Source of the DNA: Rhododendron vialii
Taxonomy: Eukaryota; Streptophyta; Magnoliopsida; Ericales; Ericaceae
Assembly: GCF_030253575.1 (NCBI RefSeq)
Contig: NC_080564.1
Location: 26,454,561-26,518,560 of the forward strand
Length of the DNA stretch: 64,000 bases
Direction: 5' to 3'
The notes beneath the pieces are model-generated. The model saw only the letters and a program-made list of their open reading frames with translations, searched no databases and was not told the origin of the DNA. The translations under genes and the position numbers were made by a program. This document shows, in pieces, positions 32,101 through 43,434 of the stretch. The stretch's first letter is position 1. Each line of letters begins with the position of its first letter.

Positions 32101-33286
32101 GCCGAGGTGCAGGCAATTACTTCCATTCCGCTAACACTGTTTGAGAGGGAGGATAACCTTGTGTGGCATCATACTCCAACAGGAGGATATTCTGTGAAAT
32201 CGGGGTACCGTGTTGCAATGCAAGGTTTAAGTCAAGCTAGGAGTCCTCAGCCATCCTCTTCCTTTGTTCCCCATATAAATTTGTGGAAATCAATATGGAA
32301 ATTGGAGATCCCGCATAAGATTCGTCATTTTTGGTGGAGGGCCTGTAGCAATAGCCTGGCTACCAAAGAAAATCTGGTGAGAAGGAAATGTGGGGTGTCA
32401 AAATCTTGTCCCATTTGTGGTGAACACGAGGAGACCATCGAGCACCTTTTTTTCTCTTATAGCTGGGTCCGTGCGGTATGGTTTGGTTGTAATGTGCAGT
32501 GGACGGGGGCTCAAGGACCCCCACACTCGGTGATTAAGTGGACTTCTCAAATGGTGGAGAGTTTGCAGAATAAAGATTTGAATTGCTATTTGAATAGAGT
32601 GGCTGTCGTAGCATGGTATATTTGGAAGTCCCGTAATGAGTTTGTTTTCAACTCGGACCCAATCATTCCTGAGAAAACTGTGAGGAGAGTTATTGAAGCG
32701 ATAAAGGAGTCTCAGGAGGTGAGGGTTCCTCGGATGATCCGTATGGATAACCCTGCTGGTGTGGATAACTCCCAGTGGCGGGCTCCGGATCATGGCAGGT
32801 TTAAGATCAATTGTGATGTAGCTATAACGAAGAATGGGCGAGAGGCAGTGTGTGCCGCTGTGGTGCGTAATTGGGAAGGCAAGTTGATTGATGGCCATGT
32901 GATTTCTGCTAAAGTCACAAGCTCTCTTCAAGGAGAACTCCTAGCCATTCGGCTCGCTTGTGGGATGGCAAGTTCTTTGGGCCTGTTTGATGTTTGAAGT
33001 AGAGATTGAATCGGATAATCAATTAGCTATAAAGCTTAGTATTTCTGAGTTGGTTCCACCGTGGGAAGTCGGGGCAGTGGTCCAAGACATCAGGCGTATG
33101 AAGCAAAGGGGGGGTTTTTCTTTCAAGTGGGTGAAGAGGGAAGCCAATGGGTTGGCTCACTTAGTTGCATCCAAATCTCTCGGGAGCCTTCTGCCTAGAA
33201 ATTGGGTGGCTAGTCCCCCATCTTTTATTGCTTCTATTTTATTGATTGCTTCTATTTTATTGAGTGATTGTATTTCACCTTTGTAG
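29134..33286 (+). pseudogene. LINE ORF2: endonuclease, reverse transcriptase, RNase H (broken)
   Basis: The APE-type endonuclease is at about residues 1-230 (ILSWNVQGMGR, FLMETKNK, CVGDLND, GSDHCPLV). The RT has KAPGPDGYPGFF, YRPISLCNFAMKVI, LKLDFNKAYD, GLRQGDPLSPYLF and the catalytic FADDALLF at about 31194-31217. Next is a zf-RVT region (FWWRACSNSLATKENL, CPICGEHEETIEHLF), then an RNase H (INCDVAITKNGREAVCAAVV). Breaks are a TGA at 31471-31473 (Arg codon CGA expected), a TAG at 31672-31674 (Trp expected) and one extra T near 32994, which shifts the end of RNase H into the next frame (to 33286). Otherwise the frame is intact over more than 4 kb. Confidence 0.9.
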
Positions 33287-33478
33287 CCCTGTGGGCAAGA
33301 TTTTAATGATAAAAAAAAAAAAAAACACACACACACACACACAAAAAGTGTTCTCTCTCTCTCTTGTTTTTTCCTATAATTTTCACTCTTCTAATAAAAC
33401 GGACCCTAATTTACCCACCGTGTCCGTCCGACTAACCCTCTACTTCGATCCAACAGTACTCCGGAATCAATCACAACA

Positions 33479-36400
33479 ATGGCAGCAGCAGCAGCAACGA
33501 CACAGAGAGGAAGCAGCGGAGCTGTACGAGGCGGCCGAGGCTGTGCGGAGTAGGAAGAAGGAGCAGCGGGCGCGGGCAGCGGCCGTCGCCGCCATGCAAG
33601 ATCACTACGCCACTGGTTGGGGACAGCGGAGGAGTCTCCGGTCGATGCCGGAGTTGGCTTCCATTGTTAATTTCTTGTATGTGAGCTGATAACTAGTTGT
33701 GATTTTCGTTATGCAGTTGGTTTAAGAGCATTTCTTTAGTTAAACGTATATTTCGAAATTTAGCCTGGAAAATAATTCGCTGCTTAGAGTAAAAGTCTGG
33801 TACCAAAATGAGTTCCATTTTTTCGCTTGATTAAGTGTCAAAAAGCTAGTCGCTTGATAAAGTGTCAAAAAGTTAGTCCGATGTGCACACAAGCGGCCCC
33901 AGGACACCCTGGCGTTACCAAAGATACAAAAGTGTTAGAAAGTGAAAAAGGAAAGAAAAAAAAAACATTGTTGCTTCATCAGTGTGCCCTATCAGTTTGG
34001 TGACATTTTGGCACAATCTCAATTCCAGACCGTTGGATTAAATCCATCTCATATATGGCTACCAAAGATAGCGACGAGTGGAATTGAATTTTGCCCCCCA
34101 AAAGTAAAAAACTGCAGCCTAAATGGCTCATGAGTAGTTTTGCTCTTACATTTTCAGTTGAATTATCTCTTGCTACCTTTGAGTGCACTTCAACAGACCT
34201 TGAAATTTTCGTACTATAGTTCAGTATTTGAAGCATTTGCATATACCTCCAATTTCAAAAAAGAAAAAAGAAATTGAAGTTGTGTTTGATGATTGAAGTA
34301 TTTGAAGTTTGGAATTTAGTTTTTGATACTTCTCTTGGATGCTGTTGTAGCTTACTTGTTCTGTTTCCTGCTGTACAGATATTTAGGCAGATAGGCCCCT
34401 TTTGAATATAAAGGTGAAGCTCTCTGCAGAGGAGTTTGAGACAGCATTTTGATTGCACCAAAAAAACGTTATGGCCGCTATTCACATACCTCTACTGAAG
34501 GTTGGGCGCTCTCTTTCGAGGCAATAGACAGGTGAAATGGGCGTATAGCATAATGTATCACATTTCTGTACATCGTCAAATCGTTTGAATAATAAATAAC
34601 TAATAGTTGCGAGGCTGCTTCTATTGAGCTGATTGTGACCCGATTACCCTTACCAGTTTGTCTGAGCATGTGTTGTCTACTTTGTACGACTGTTTCTTTT
34701 TCAATAGTGGTAGAATCTTGTTTGGCTAAGTAAGTTATGAAAATAGCTTTGAATGTTTCTCTTCTGTGAGGAAGAAAGAAAAAAAGAAGTTAAAATAAAA
34801 ATAAAAGGGGGAAACCTTAGGGTGAACTTATTTTATTGTCTTCTCTGCTAGCAATATAATTCTATTTTTATTGTTCGCACTTGCTATGAGAACTTAAACA
34901 GTGGAATAGATTTCTCTGAGATGAGATTCAATTGTGTATATTGGAAGTTAAATGATGGTTCTAACTCCTTAGGTGAGGGTGGACAACCTGGAGGACCAAT
35001 TCTATCAACAAAATTTGGTCCAGTAAAAGTTTTATTTCATGTAAAACTAGGTATGTATTAGGCTGGAGATTGACACATTGCACTTTTTTTGGGTTCTAAT
35101 CCCTGCTCTCTATTTCACGTCATTACTTGGGACTTGGGAGTTATGAAGCACAGGTAGTTCTACAACCCTGCCGTACTCGTACCTGTACTTGGAATGGTAC
35201 TTCTAAATGATGTACCAGGTACATGAAACTCGTACCGAGATTTTTTCGGTACCCCGTCAGTACCCCCAATATATATCATGCCGTACCCAATAGGGAGATG
35301 AAGCAAAGTTGATAAGACCTCATGTTTCTATGCTTTTCAGGATTCTAGAATAAAGATTTCCTTCCTCTCTAGTATAATTCCATTAAACTTTGATTTGCAC
35401 CTTAATATTGGTGTTAAATACAGTAGTTATTTGATGTTGGATTCTTAATTGCCCCAGTCATATGGCTATTTCCTTGATTTCACGCATAATTATTACGTGT
35501 AGTTCATTGCTCTATGTTATTATTTTTGTTAGACCGCACTCTACATCTTGTAGGTTTCACTGTACTGCCGTACCGGTATAGCCACCAGTACCCATACACA
35601 TGCTTCTTAGCTTGGCAGTTGTTACCACAGTGTTCATTTGTCTTTGAATCTTGTAGCTTTTAAGTTTTGTCAGTATTGTCAACTTTTGTGGAATATTTTC
35701 AAGGAAAAAACTTCAATACTTGGCTCCCTTTATGTAGAACATAGAGGCATGCAAACAATGACATCATATTCCAAATAAAATAGCGGTAGATTTTTTCCCT
35801 AGAGGAAAAGAAACCAAAGTACATATCGCATTCAAGCTCCAACTTTCCTATCAAAACGATTTAGGAGAATTCTTGATTAAAATATATGCAGCATTTTTTT
35901 TGTTAGATAAGACACATACCAAACAAAGTTGGACATTCTGTGTGACTGTGAATAGTGTGTAGACTGTAGTGTATTGCATATTAGAATTCTTTTGTTAGAT
36001 ATATTTTGGCTGTTACTCATAAAAAGAGCATTCCCATTGCCCAATTAGTAGTACAGTATACTGATCTCTAAACGAGATCAAAGTGTACTATTGTGTCCAT
36101 TGTGGAAATTCTTCTGTAGTTAATGTCATTGAAAGTATATATGGTAATACCGCGTTGGCTGAATGTGGAACAATAATAATTCCTTAATTGTCCTTTTTTG
36201 CCTATTTGGTTGCAAATTCTGCCTTATGCGAATTATATGATGTTAATTGTTGTGTGTCTTATCTCTAGGCTGAATCACTTTGCAGATGATTTTGACTGAT
36301 CGATTAATGTCTTATCAAGATAGCAAGGTCAGGATTTTGTCATCGATAGGGATGGCATTTGGAACCGATCCGATCCGCCTCCGCCCCATACCCGATCTGA

Positions 36401-37551
36401 TTGGGGCGGATCCCCGATGTACTGTTTGGATTGGGTTCAGAGGAAAAATTTTAAAAAAAAGAAAATTCGGGTTTGGGTTCGGGTTCGATTATATGTACAT
36501 CCGCCCTGAAACATTTACATATAATTTGTTTGCAGTTTTACCCTAGAGATTTTAACATATTACAGTCTACCCCAGCATATATTTATGAAAGTGATAGGGT
36601 TTAGTCAGCCACTTTTCCACTCCATTTCAGTCCACAGCTCTCTCTCTTCACATTCAACCGATCTAACCGCTGACCACCAACCACCGATTTTCCTCCATCA
36701 GCGGTTAGCTCTCTCTCTCTCTCTGTAGATCGAAATCGACCAGCGGAAAGGATTTTTTTGGGTGCTTGAAAAGGATGCTTCACTCATGCTATTATTGCAC
36801 CAGTAGTTATATATTTTTGTTGTAATTGTTGATGAGAACTTTTGCTGATGGAAGATTGGACATGCAACTTCTATTTTTGTCAATATTTTCCGATTTTCGG
36901 GGCCATTCGGGGAATCCGATACCCCGTTTGGAGTGGGTTTGGGGAGCCTAAAAAATCCTCCGTCGGGGATCGGAGTGAGTTCAGAGGTAGATGACCCATT
37001 TGGGGTTTGGGTTTGGGGTAAGCAAAATCTGGCTCCGATCCGACCCGTTGCCATCCCTAGACTCATTGAGGCAACATTGCAATTAGTTTTTTTTTTTGAA
37101 CGGCGAAAAAGGATTTTATTAATCTTTGAATGTGAATACAAAGACCAAAAGGAGCAAGGAAAAGGACAGCAAATGCCCATCCGAGACCCAAGCCTTTGAT
37201 TGGCAAGGTGCCAACCAAAGAGACACCCAAGGGACAGAGCCCAACACCTAAGAGGCCTAACATTGCAGTTAGTGCTACATATTTTATGCATCTTAGGACT
37301 GAATTTTGATTTTAGTTTTTGCTACCAATTGTAGACCTTGTCTGACTTACTTGTCTTATTCATATATGATCAGGCGGAAACAGACATCCCCAGAGCCTAG
37401 TGACAGAAGAGAGATTGCTGCAAAACCTGTTTTTTCTATAAATGGTGGGTGGATTGGTCCTTCACAAATTCCTCAGCAAGACCCTTTTGATGCTCCATCT
37501 CCTAAGCCATCTGATTATGATGTGGACCATAAACCTGAACCACTAGATTGA
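33479..37551 (+). CDS. Small two-exon gene, function unknown
   Basis: Two coding stretches join cleanly. The first ends at 33676 with a GTATGTGAG donor inside ...SIVNF. The second starts at 37374 after an ATGATCAG acceptor (RKQTSPEPSDRREIAA) and ends at 37551. The joined protein has an Ala/Glu/Arg-rich helix (EEAAELYEAAEAVRSRKKEQ), a DHYATGWGQRRSLRSMPE motif and a C-terminal FSINGGWIGPSQIPQQDPFD motif. It looks like a small conserved plant protein, but I do not recognise the family. The ATG at 33479 is in another frame from the conserved part, which has no ATG between the LINE tail and the helix. This implies a 1-nt shift in the GCA run, a start at the internal Met (about 33594), or an upstream exon lost behind the LINE. 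Confidence 0.55.
33677..36346. other. Left part of the long intron of the unknown gene
   Basis: AT-rich intron-like DNA with no supported gene. A GTACC-rich stretch at about 35165-35290 (TGCCGTACTCGTACC, CTCGTACCGAGATTTTTTCGGTACC) has a partial echo at about 35573-35600, possibly an old repeat. Confidence 0.4.
36347..37059. mobile_element. hAT-like non-autonomous element in the intron
   Basis: It starts TAGGGATGGCATTTGGAACCGATCCGATCC and ends CTCCGATCCGACCCGTTGCCATCCCTA, an inverted pair. GGGATGGCA ends of this kind are typical of plant hAT-type non-autonomous elements. It has CT runs inside. An 8-bp target duplication is not clear. No transposase. Confidence 0.6.
37087..37258 (-). mobile_element. 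5'-truncated LINE tail
   Basis: A T run (37087-37098) starts a 172-bp insertion whose reverse strand reads TTAATAAAATCCTTTTTCGCCG then an A tail, as in plant LINE 3' ends. It is flanked by AACATTGCAATTAG (37073-37086) and AACATTGCAGTTAG (37259-37272), a 14-bp target duplication with one change. Confidence 0.75.
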
Positions 37552-37859
37552 AGGTAGTCTTTAACTTCTTTCTAGTCAACATTGTTAATGTCATAATCAA
37601 TTCAGGTTCAACTTGCTTATATGCTCATTTTCTGTTAATCTTTTCGTCTTTAGTAGATTTTCTTCTGATATTTTGGTATACTTTTTATCTTTACTTTCGT
37701 GGTTCCTGATGGGTTAGTGAGGATAGTAATGGGCCCAAAAGATTTAAGAAATTGCCAGCTGTCCGCACTAGGAGGGAAACTAAACTGAGTCGGTTGTTGA
37801 TATCCAGTCTGGTTTAAGAAGTAGTTAAAGGGCCAACAAAACCCGTATCATGTTATTAA

Positions 37860-38260
37860 CTATAGGCAGTAGTATAACTTTCGGAGTCGGAAGTGGAAAC
37901 AATAGAAACTGAGAAGTCAAATGTGTCAGTTGAACATACAGATTCTGGGAATGAAGAATTTTCAACGGGAAGTCAGACTTCGAGGGCAATAGTGACGATA
38001 ATCAAGAAATAAGAGAAGTTGATCAACGAGAGACAGTAGAAAACTTGCAAAACCAACCAACCACCTGAGAAATCAAGTAGCGCAAGCGATAATGAAATTG
38101 GAGGTGTGACAAAAACACGATTTCTTGAAGTAAATGAGCTTGCCCTGGGGTATGGTTTTGAAGATGATCCCAACACAACAAAGGACAAAGATACAAGTGA
38201 ATTTGAAGTATTAAAGCTTCCCTCTGTTGTGGAAGATTATAGTTTGTAAATTTCGACACA
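37860..38260 (+). pseudogene. Decayed gene fragment, copy A
   Basis: The Asp/Glu/Ser-rich reading (SVEHTDSGNEEFSTGSQ, then SSSASDNEIGGVTKTRFL) is broken by frameshifts and stops. It is clearly the same sequence as 47480-47850, which is more open. The parent gene is not recognised. It lies downstream of the AAA-ATPase gene of this copy, on the other side of the mitochondrial insert. Confidence 0.5.
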
Positions 38261-38692
38261 ATGCGAGTAAGTAATTACTAGAGAATTACTTCCACGGTGT
38301 AATTTAAGTATCTGATACCATTTCCTCAATGTATACAGTGGGGAGAAACGCAATGCTTAGAATACTATGCAGAGTTGATTTAATGTTTAGTAGTGTTTCT
38401 GTGCTGACATTCAAAGAAATCTCTGGCTAATTGGTGGGAAATTTTTACAAAGTTGTTTGGTCTTTTCTTATCCAGACCGTGTAAAATAGACTTTTAACCA
38501 AAAACTTTCACTTTTAGATGTTTAAGCTCCGATATGCTTCTAAGCATACGGTCATGTCAATGCTATGCTTCTAAGCATCTGGACTTTTTCAGGTCTCCTG
38601 GTGATAAAATTTTGAAACTTGATTTCCAACCTGATTTGCTCCTTGAAAGGTAGCTAATTTTCTTACTTTGCAAGTTCACATTTTTCGTGCCC

Positions 38693-38998
38693 TATTTGAC
38701 AAACTATGTTCAAATCTGACAATACCATACCATAATCAAAAGGTACAACGGCCCGAGCGACCAGACTTAACATAAATGTAGCCACTGGAGCCATTCTAAA
38801 AAGGGAGAAATTAGCACTACTTGGTGAAATAGGTTCTTTTAGAATCAATTTCAAACCATCTGCTATAGATTGTGACAATCCAAACGATCCCACTGCATCA
38901 GGACCCTTTCAACGTTGCACAAAAGCCATTACTTTACATTCTGCTAGCACTAAAAAGGCTACTCCTAGTAGAATATGAATGAGTGCAAGGACGGTCAA
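38693..38998 (-). pseudogene. nad1: Mitochondrial nad1 exon fragment
   Basis: Reading leftward gives LLGVAFLVLAECKVMAFVQ, then a stop where the family has Arg (TGA for CGA), then [39 protein letters not shown] and [26 protein letters not shown]. This is part of the first exon of plant NADH dehydrogenase subunit 1. Ser in GLSQ where the mature protein has Leu is an unedited C. The fragment is cut at both ends, and its last few bases (38693-38700) are already nuclear sequence. Confidence 0.9.
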
Positions 38999-39129
38999 GT
39001 CCGATGTTATATGATATGCTTAAGACCTTGTGTGAGAAATAGAATATCTTTCTTTTCAGTCCTAAGGTGAGTGAATTGTAGGACTGTAACTTACCTCCTG
39101 AGAGCAAGACAACTTGACGGTGAGTTCCT

Positions 39130-42100
39130 TTCAACCAACAGGATCAGATCGGAAGCTAGTGACTGAGCTAAGTTCTTATCGCTTTCTTCTCTTTCCGGAT
39201 TGTAACTTGAGTTCCTTTTCCCGAAGGCAAGTCCCCTATTCCCTACTCGAAATCAAAAAGAAAGTCTAACCATCAGTGGGCACACTTTCAGGTCCATCGG
39301 AGTCGGGTGATCTGGAGCGATCCCTCATCTAATCTGAAAGGAGGAAAGAAGCTAGTAGAGGACTGGGTTATGAGTTTCCATACAATAGGGCAAGTGATTG
39401 AGATTCTTTCTTTTTCCGGGTGGGAATGCTGCTAAGGCTTCGCCGTTTGAGAATACCAAGTCTCGCTTCTCGATGAAAACAACTAAATCTCACTAGCCTA
39501 ATAGGGGCCGCTCGCTCATAATAGGGAATGAAGGGCACGGGAAGCTTGACTCTATGGGAGAGGTAATCTGGTTTAAGCTTTAAGGCGAGGAAAGTTGACT
39601 GAAAGCGGGTTCATTCAGCAGGCCAGTTTGAGAAATGGAATTCATTGGGCGCGCTAGCTAGGCTACAGATTTAGGTCTTTAGACGGGTGATAGTGAAAGT
39701 CCGTGCCCGTTGGTATAGCCAAGTCCAAGTCTGGCTTTTGGCCGGGTCGTCTAGCACCATGGTTTGGTTCCTTTCTTCAAAGCGAATTTGAGTCAGCATG
39801 TTTGGCAGTCTGGTTCCAGTTTCTAACCCCCAGCAGTTTCGCGGTTGGATGTGAAATGCTATGGGAGAACCTTTTGGATAGAGAAAGTGCTAGATCTCTG
39901 TTATCAAGGTGAGGAGCAAAAACAACTCCCTGAAATGAAAGCAGAAAGCTCATCCTGTTGAACTCCTCACAAGATGGCAAAGGACTTCTTCCACTAGAAA
40001 AGACTTTGGATCAGTTGATGAACACAATCACCAGCGTGATCAGGCCTTATCAGTTGGCATTCACTATTGATCGCCTCGGCGAAATACTCACTCGCCTTTG
40101 GTTTGGTGGAATGCTTGTCTCGCTTTTGGTGGTAGTTCTGTTCATCTTTGCGTCTGCATGCATGGGCATAAAGAGAGCCTGTAATTACGCATATAGCACC
40201 AGAAAAGTAGAAAAGAAAAAGTAGGAATAGCATCTGATCGGAAAAGAAAAAGATAAATAGTATAAGTAGGACGTCCACTCTACTCTCCAAAAGTATGGTT
40301 GACTTTGGAAGATTGACGATCAAATCGCCTCCGACTATACAGTTCCTTTATTAGTTCCTCACTTATCGGGGTGCAATTGAACACGAATCGCTTGGTTTAA
40401 TCAATAGTATAAGGAAGATGGCATAAAATGTGCTGTTGTCGCATGAATAGGAATAGGTTGTTCAAGAAGTGGTTGCATATATAAGAAGGCTTGTGCACAC
40501 GAAGAAGAAAAGGAAAAGGAGCTATTGGAGAAAGAGTTGTAGGAGAGGAGACCCGGCAACTAAGTCCCCGGAAAAAGTCGAGGCCTACCCTGGCGATAAA
40601 GAAGAAAGATCGGGCTCAAGGCCCATCTCTTTAATATAGGTAAACCCAAGCCAAGAGAAAGGATTCGCCATCCACTCTTAGGTCTTCGTTGATCACTTCT
40701 GCTTAATTAAAGGACCTCTCTTTCTCGCTTTCTAGGTTTCGGAATAGAAAAGGCAGTTCTTGTGAACAACTCCGATGCTATTGTATTGCTATTGTTGAAG
40801 AAGAAGACGTTGGAGGAATAAGCGATGCTGCTAAGATCCCCAGTCGATTTAGCTCTTTTCGGAATGGAAGAAAGTTCCATCACTTTTGGGATTAAGGAAA
40901 GTAACCCGAAGGTAGTAGGTTACAGAATCCGATTTGTGGCATCTTTCGTTGGTAGATTTGTTAGAGAAGGACTTCTTTCATAAAATGTTAATAATAGGGC
41001 AACTCCATTCCATAGGGAGGGAGGCATGGAATTGGATGCTTCCCCCTTTCAGTGCAGGAATGACTGCTTGGTGAAATGACGTACTTAGGATTCCCTCACT
41101 GTCAAGCAGGGGAGTGACGAGAGGGTATCAAAACCACTCTTTAGAAAGATAGCCTACATTGAACCAAAGGAGTGATCCCCACTCCGAATGAGATGTCATA
41201 TACGCAAATGCTCTTTCCGTTGCAGGCATAAGCGCTGCAAACATGGCTACTTCAGCTCTTTTTGGAAGATAAGAAAGTTCCGTCACTTCTGGGATTAAGG
41301 GAGTTCCCCCGAGGGAAAGACAGTCAATAGGAATTCTCTCTACTCTAGAACCCATAGGCCTAGGAGTAATAGACTGAAGAGGTACGGTGTAACAAAGTCA
41401 GTAACAAAGGTAGAAGGAAGAAAAGCCAGGGACGAAAAGAAGGAGCAGAGGGGGCCTCTACAGAAAAGAACAATGAGATGGGTCCATTTGTTAACACCAT
41501 CTCTAGCAGGTATCTGACCTTCGATCCATCTCAGTTGATTACCCCTCCAGGAACCCGAGTCCGAGTACAGTTAATCAAGGAAGAGACTGCAGCAGAAGTC
41601 TATGTCATCAGCTCAATGCAAGGTCTGTCGAATCTTCCGGATGAGTCTAGCATCTGTAGGTTAGTTACTCCAGCACCACAGTTCGACATCTCAGGAAATA
41701 CCTCGCACGCACCACGGTCGTCTCTTGACCACGCAATGACTTTCCAAGAATGGGTGATAATACAGAAACCAGAATCTGAAAGGGAAACCAATCAAGGGGA
41801 TATGCTTATTGCCAGGGGCAACCAGATAGAGCGCCCAAGACTTGGCAGGGAACGGGACCGTGATTCTCAACAGGAACATACAATATGGACAAAAGGAAAC
41901 CAAGGCCAAGAGGGGTAGACTCTTCCCTCCCTACGTGGGAGCAACATAGACAGTTCCTCGAAGCCAGGAAGATGATTTTGCAAGCAAGCCACCCCCTTTC
42001 TTCTCCACGGAACATCTTATTTCTACGAATCCTACTCCTCTTGAGCCGTATGTTGTCCTTTCCTCAGCTAAACTAAGCCAGGTGCTAGTTTACAAAGATG

Positions 42101-43434
42101 CCTCCGACAAGACGGGGCAGGCGTTCTTCCTCCAACAAACATCTCCCCAAGCCAAGCCCAAGCGAAAACCAATCGGTTGTACCAGCAGTATCGGAGGCCT
42201 TTCATGCTCTCCATAGACATAGAAAGAAGTGCAAGCCTCACACCGGATTCAGGCTCTTTAAAATGTCCTGTCCCTATCTAGTCCACCAGCCAAGCCTAGT
42301 GAACCAGTCGATCCAACTTTGAAGTCACAGAAAGACCATTTGAAAAAGATTATCCAAGTCTCGTGGAGCTAACTAGCAATGACCAGGACCCGTCAAGCGA
42401 ACAAGCCTAGTTGAACAAAGAAAAGTAGGCCTGTCAATTAGACAAGCTCCAAGCACAACCTCGCTTTGATACCAATTGTCACGGGCTTCTAGCTTGCCTA
42501 GCTAACTTGCCCGCATGGCACTTGTGCAACGGACCTCTCTCCTACACAAGTCAGCCTTGCTCACTCACCCCTCTCTTGAGTAGAGCCCTCAAGCCTATCT
42601 AAGACAGAAGATTAGGAAGTTAGACGACGCAAGGGGCTTAGTATTGGTTTTCAGCTATTGGTTAATTAGTGTCTATTAGGGCTTAGTTGCTAAGCGGCTG
42701 TCAGTGCAGGTGAACCGAACTCTTATGGCTAGTATGTATTGTTTCCGTCAGTAGTCTGCGTGCAAGTATAGTTGTCTTTCTTGTAATAGTTTTAGTTGCA
42801 GTTAAGCTCCCGCCCTTAAGTGGTGACTAAATGGTTTTCCTTTGAGTTGATGGTATGGGTATTGGAAGTGTTAATTTGGTGATTGTTTGCTAGATCTATT
42901 CTTCCTATACCTAATTCTCTAGTCATAGATGTATTGTTTAAAAAACCTCAGTCTCAAGTGTTTAAGTGAGCGAAGTTCCCAATGTGAGAGGAATAATAGC
43001 TTTCGCCCTAAGGCTTCATGAGAGCCTGAAAACTGGGGTTTGGTTCATGACTGATTTTTCCCATCTGTTTCCTCAAACGAAGGATTCTCCTTAGCTATGA
43101 TTCGTTTCCTAAGCTTTCTCTTTCATCAGTACGTTTAATCCTTATATAAATTCCCTAAATTGTACTTCCATGTTCCGCCCAAGCTAGCGCAGAATCATCA
43201 ATTCACTTGTTAGTAACCCAATATGGAATCATCCATAAACATAGCGTAATACAATTCTATAGCCTTTCTTTTTGGCTTCTTCCTTCGTCAACTGCACCTG
43301 AACTGAAAGAGCTGGGATAGCTTCCCTCCCAGTTCTGGTTCCGGTTCCGGTTCCTTCCCCTCGTAAACTCGGTAGCTCACTTTCACTTTGTTCGCTCCTC
43401 GCTTTTGTTCAATTATAAATAAAGAACCTGTTTG
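39130..43434. other. Mitochondrial spacer with short unrecognised ORFs
   Basis: No known mitochondrial gene is recognised here. Two open stretches stand out. One is 39958-40224 (88 aa) with a membrane segment (MLVSLLVVVLFIFASACMG), and the other is 41478-41918 (146 aa, plus strand). Either may be a mitochondrial hypothetical ORF or chance. A repeat of about 55 bp (AGCTCTTTTCGGAATGGAAGAAAGTTCC at about 40850 and AGCTCTTTTTGGAAGATAAGAAAGTTCC at about 41256) is inside. Confidence 0.5.
42462..42640 (-). mobile_element. Possible LTR edge inside the mitochondrial insert
   Basis: GCTTTGATACCA-ATTGTCACGGGC on the plus strand is the mirror of the common plant arrangement LTR end (CCGTGACA) followed by a tRNA-Met primer site (TGGTATCAAAGC). 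It suggests the end of a copia-type LTR element read from the minus strand. The other LTR and any coding region are not seen. Plant mitochondrial genomes often carry such retroelement pieces. Confidence 0.35.

Larger units (their letters stand above)
27197..33325 (+). mobile_element. L1-type LINE, nearly full length, defective
   Basis: The element has a 5' leader rich in CTCTCT, ORF1 with DUF4283 and a zinc knuckle, ORF2 with endonuclease, RT and RNase H, and an A tail at 33311-33325. The likely target duplication is AAACACACAAAAG (27184-27196), with a CACACAAAAAG version after the tail. It is blurred by a CA run. ORF2 has two stops and one frameshift, and ORF1 has one probable stop, so the copy is inactive. 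Its tail lies about 150 bp upstream of the next host gene. Confidence 0.9.

Noticed and set aside
37306-37373. Extension of the second exon of the unknown gene upstream of 37374
   Set aside because: The sequence before the ATGATCAG acceptor is intron-like, and the exon 1 donor joins in frame at 37374.
39703-39912. 69-codon ORF in the mitochondrial insert
   Set aside because: No recognised motif, and mitochondrial spacer often has such chance ORFs.
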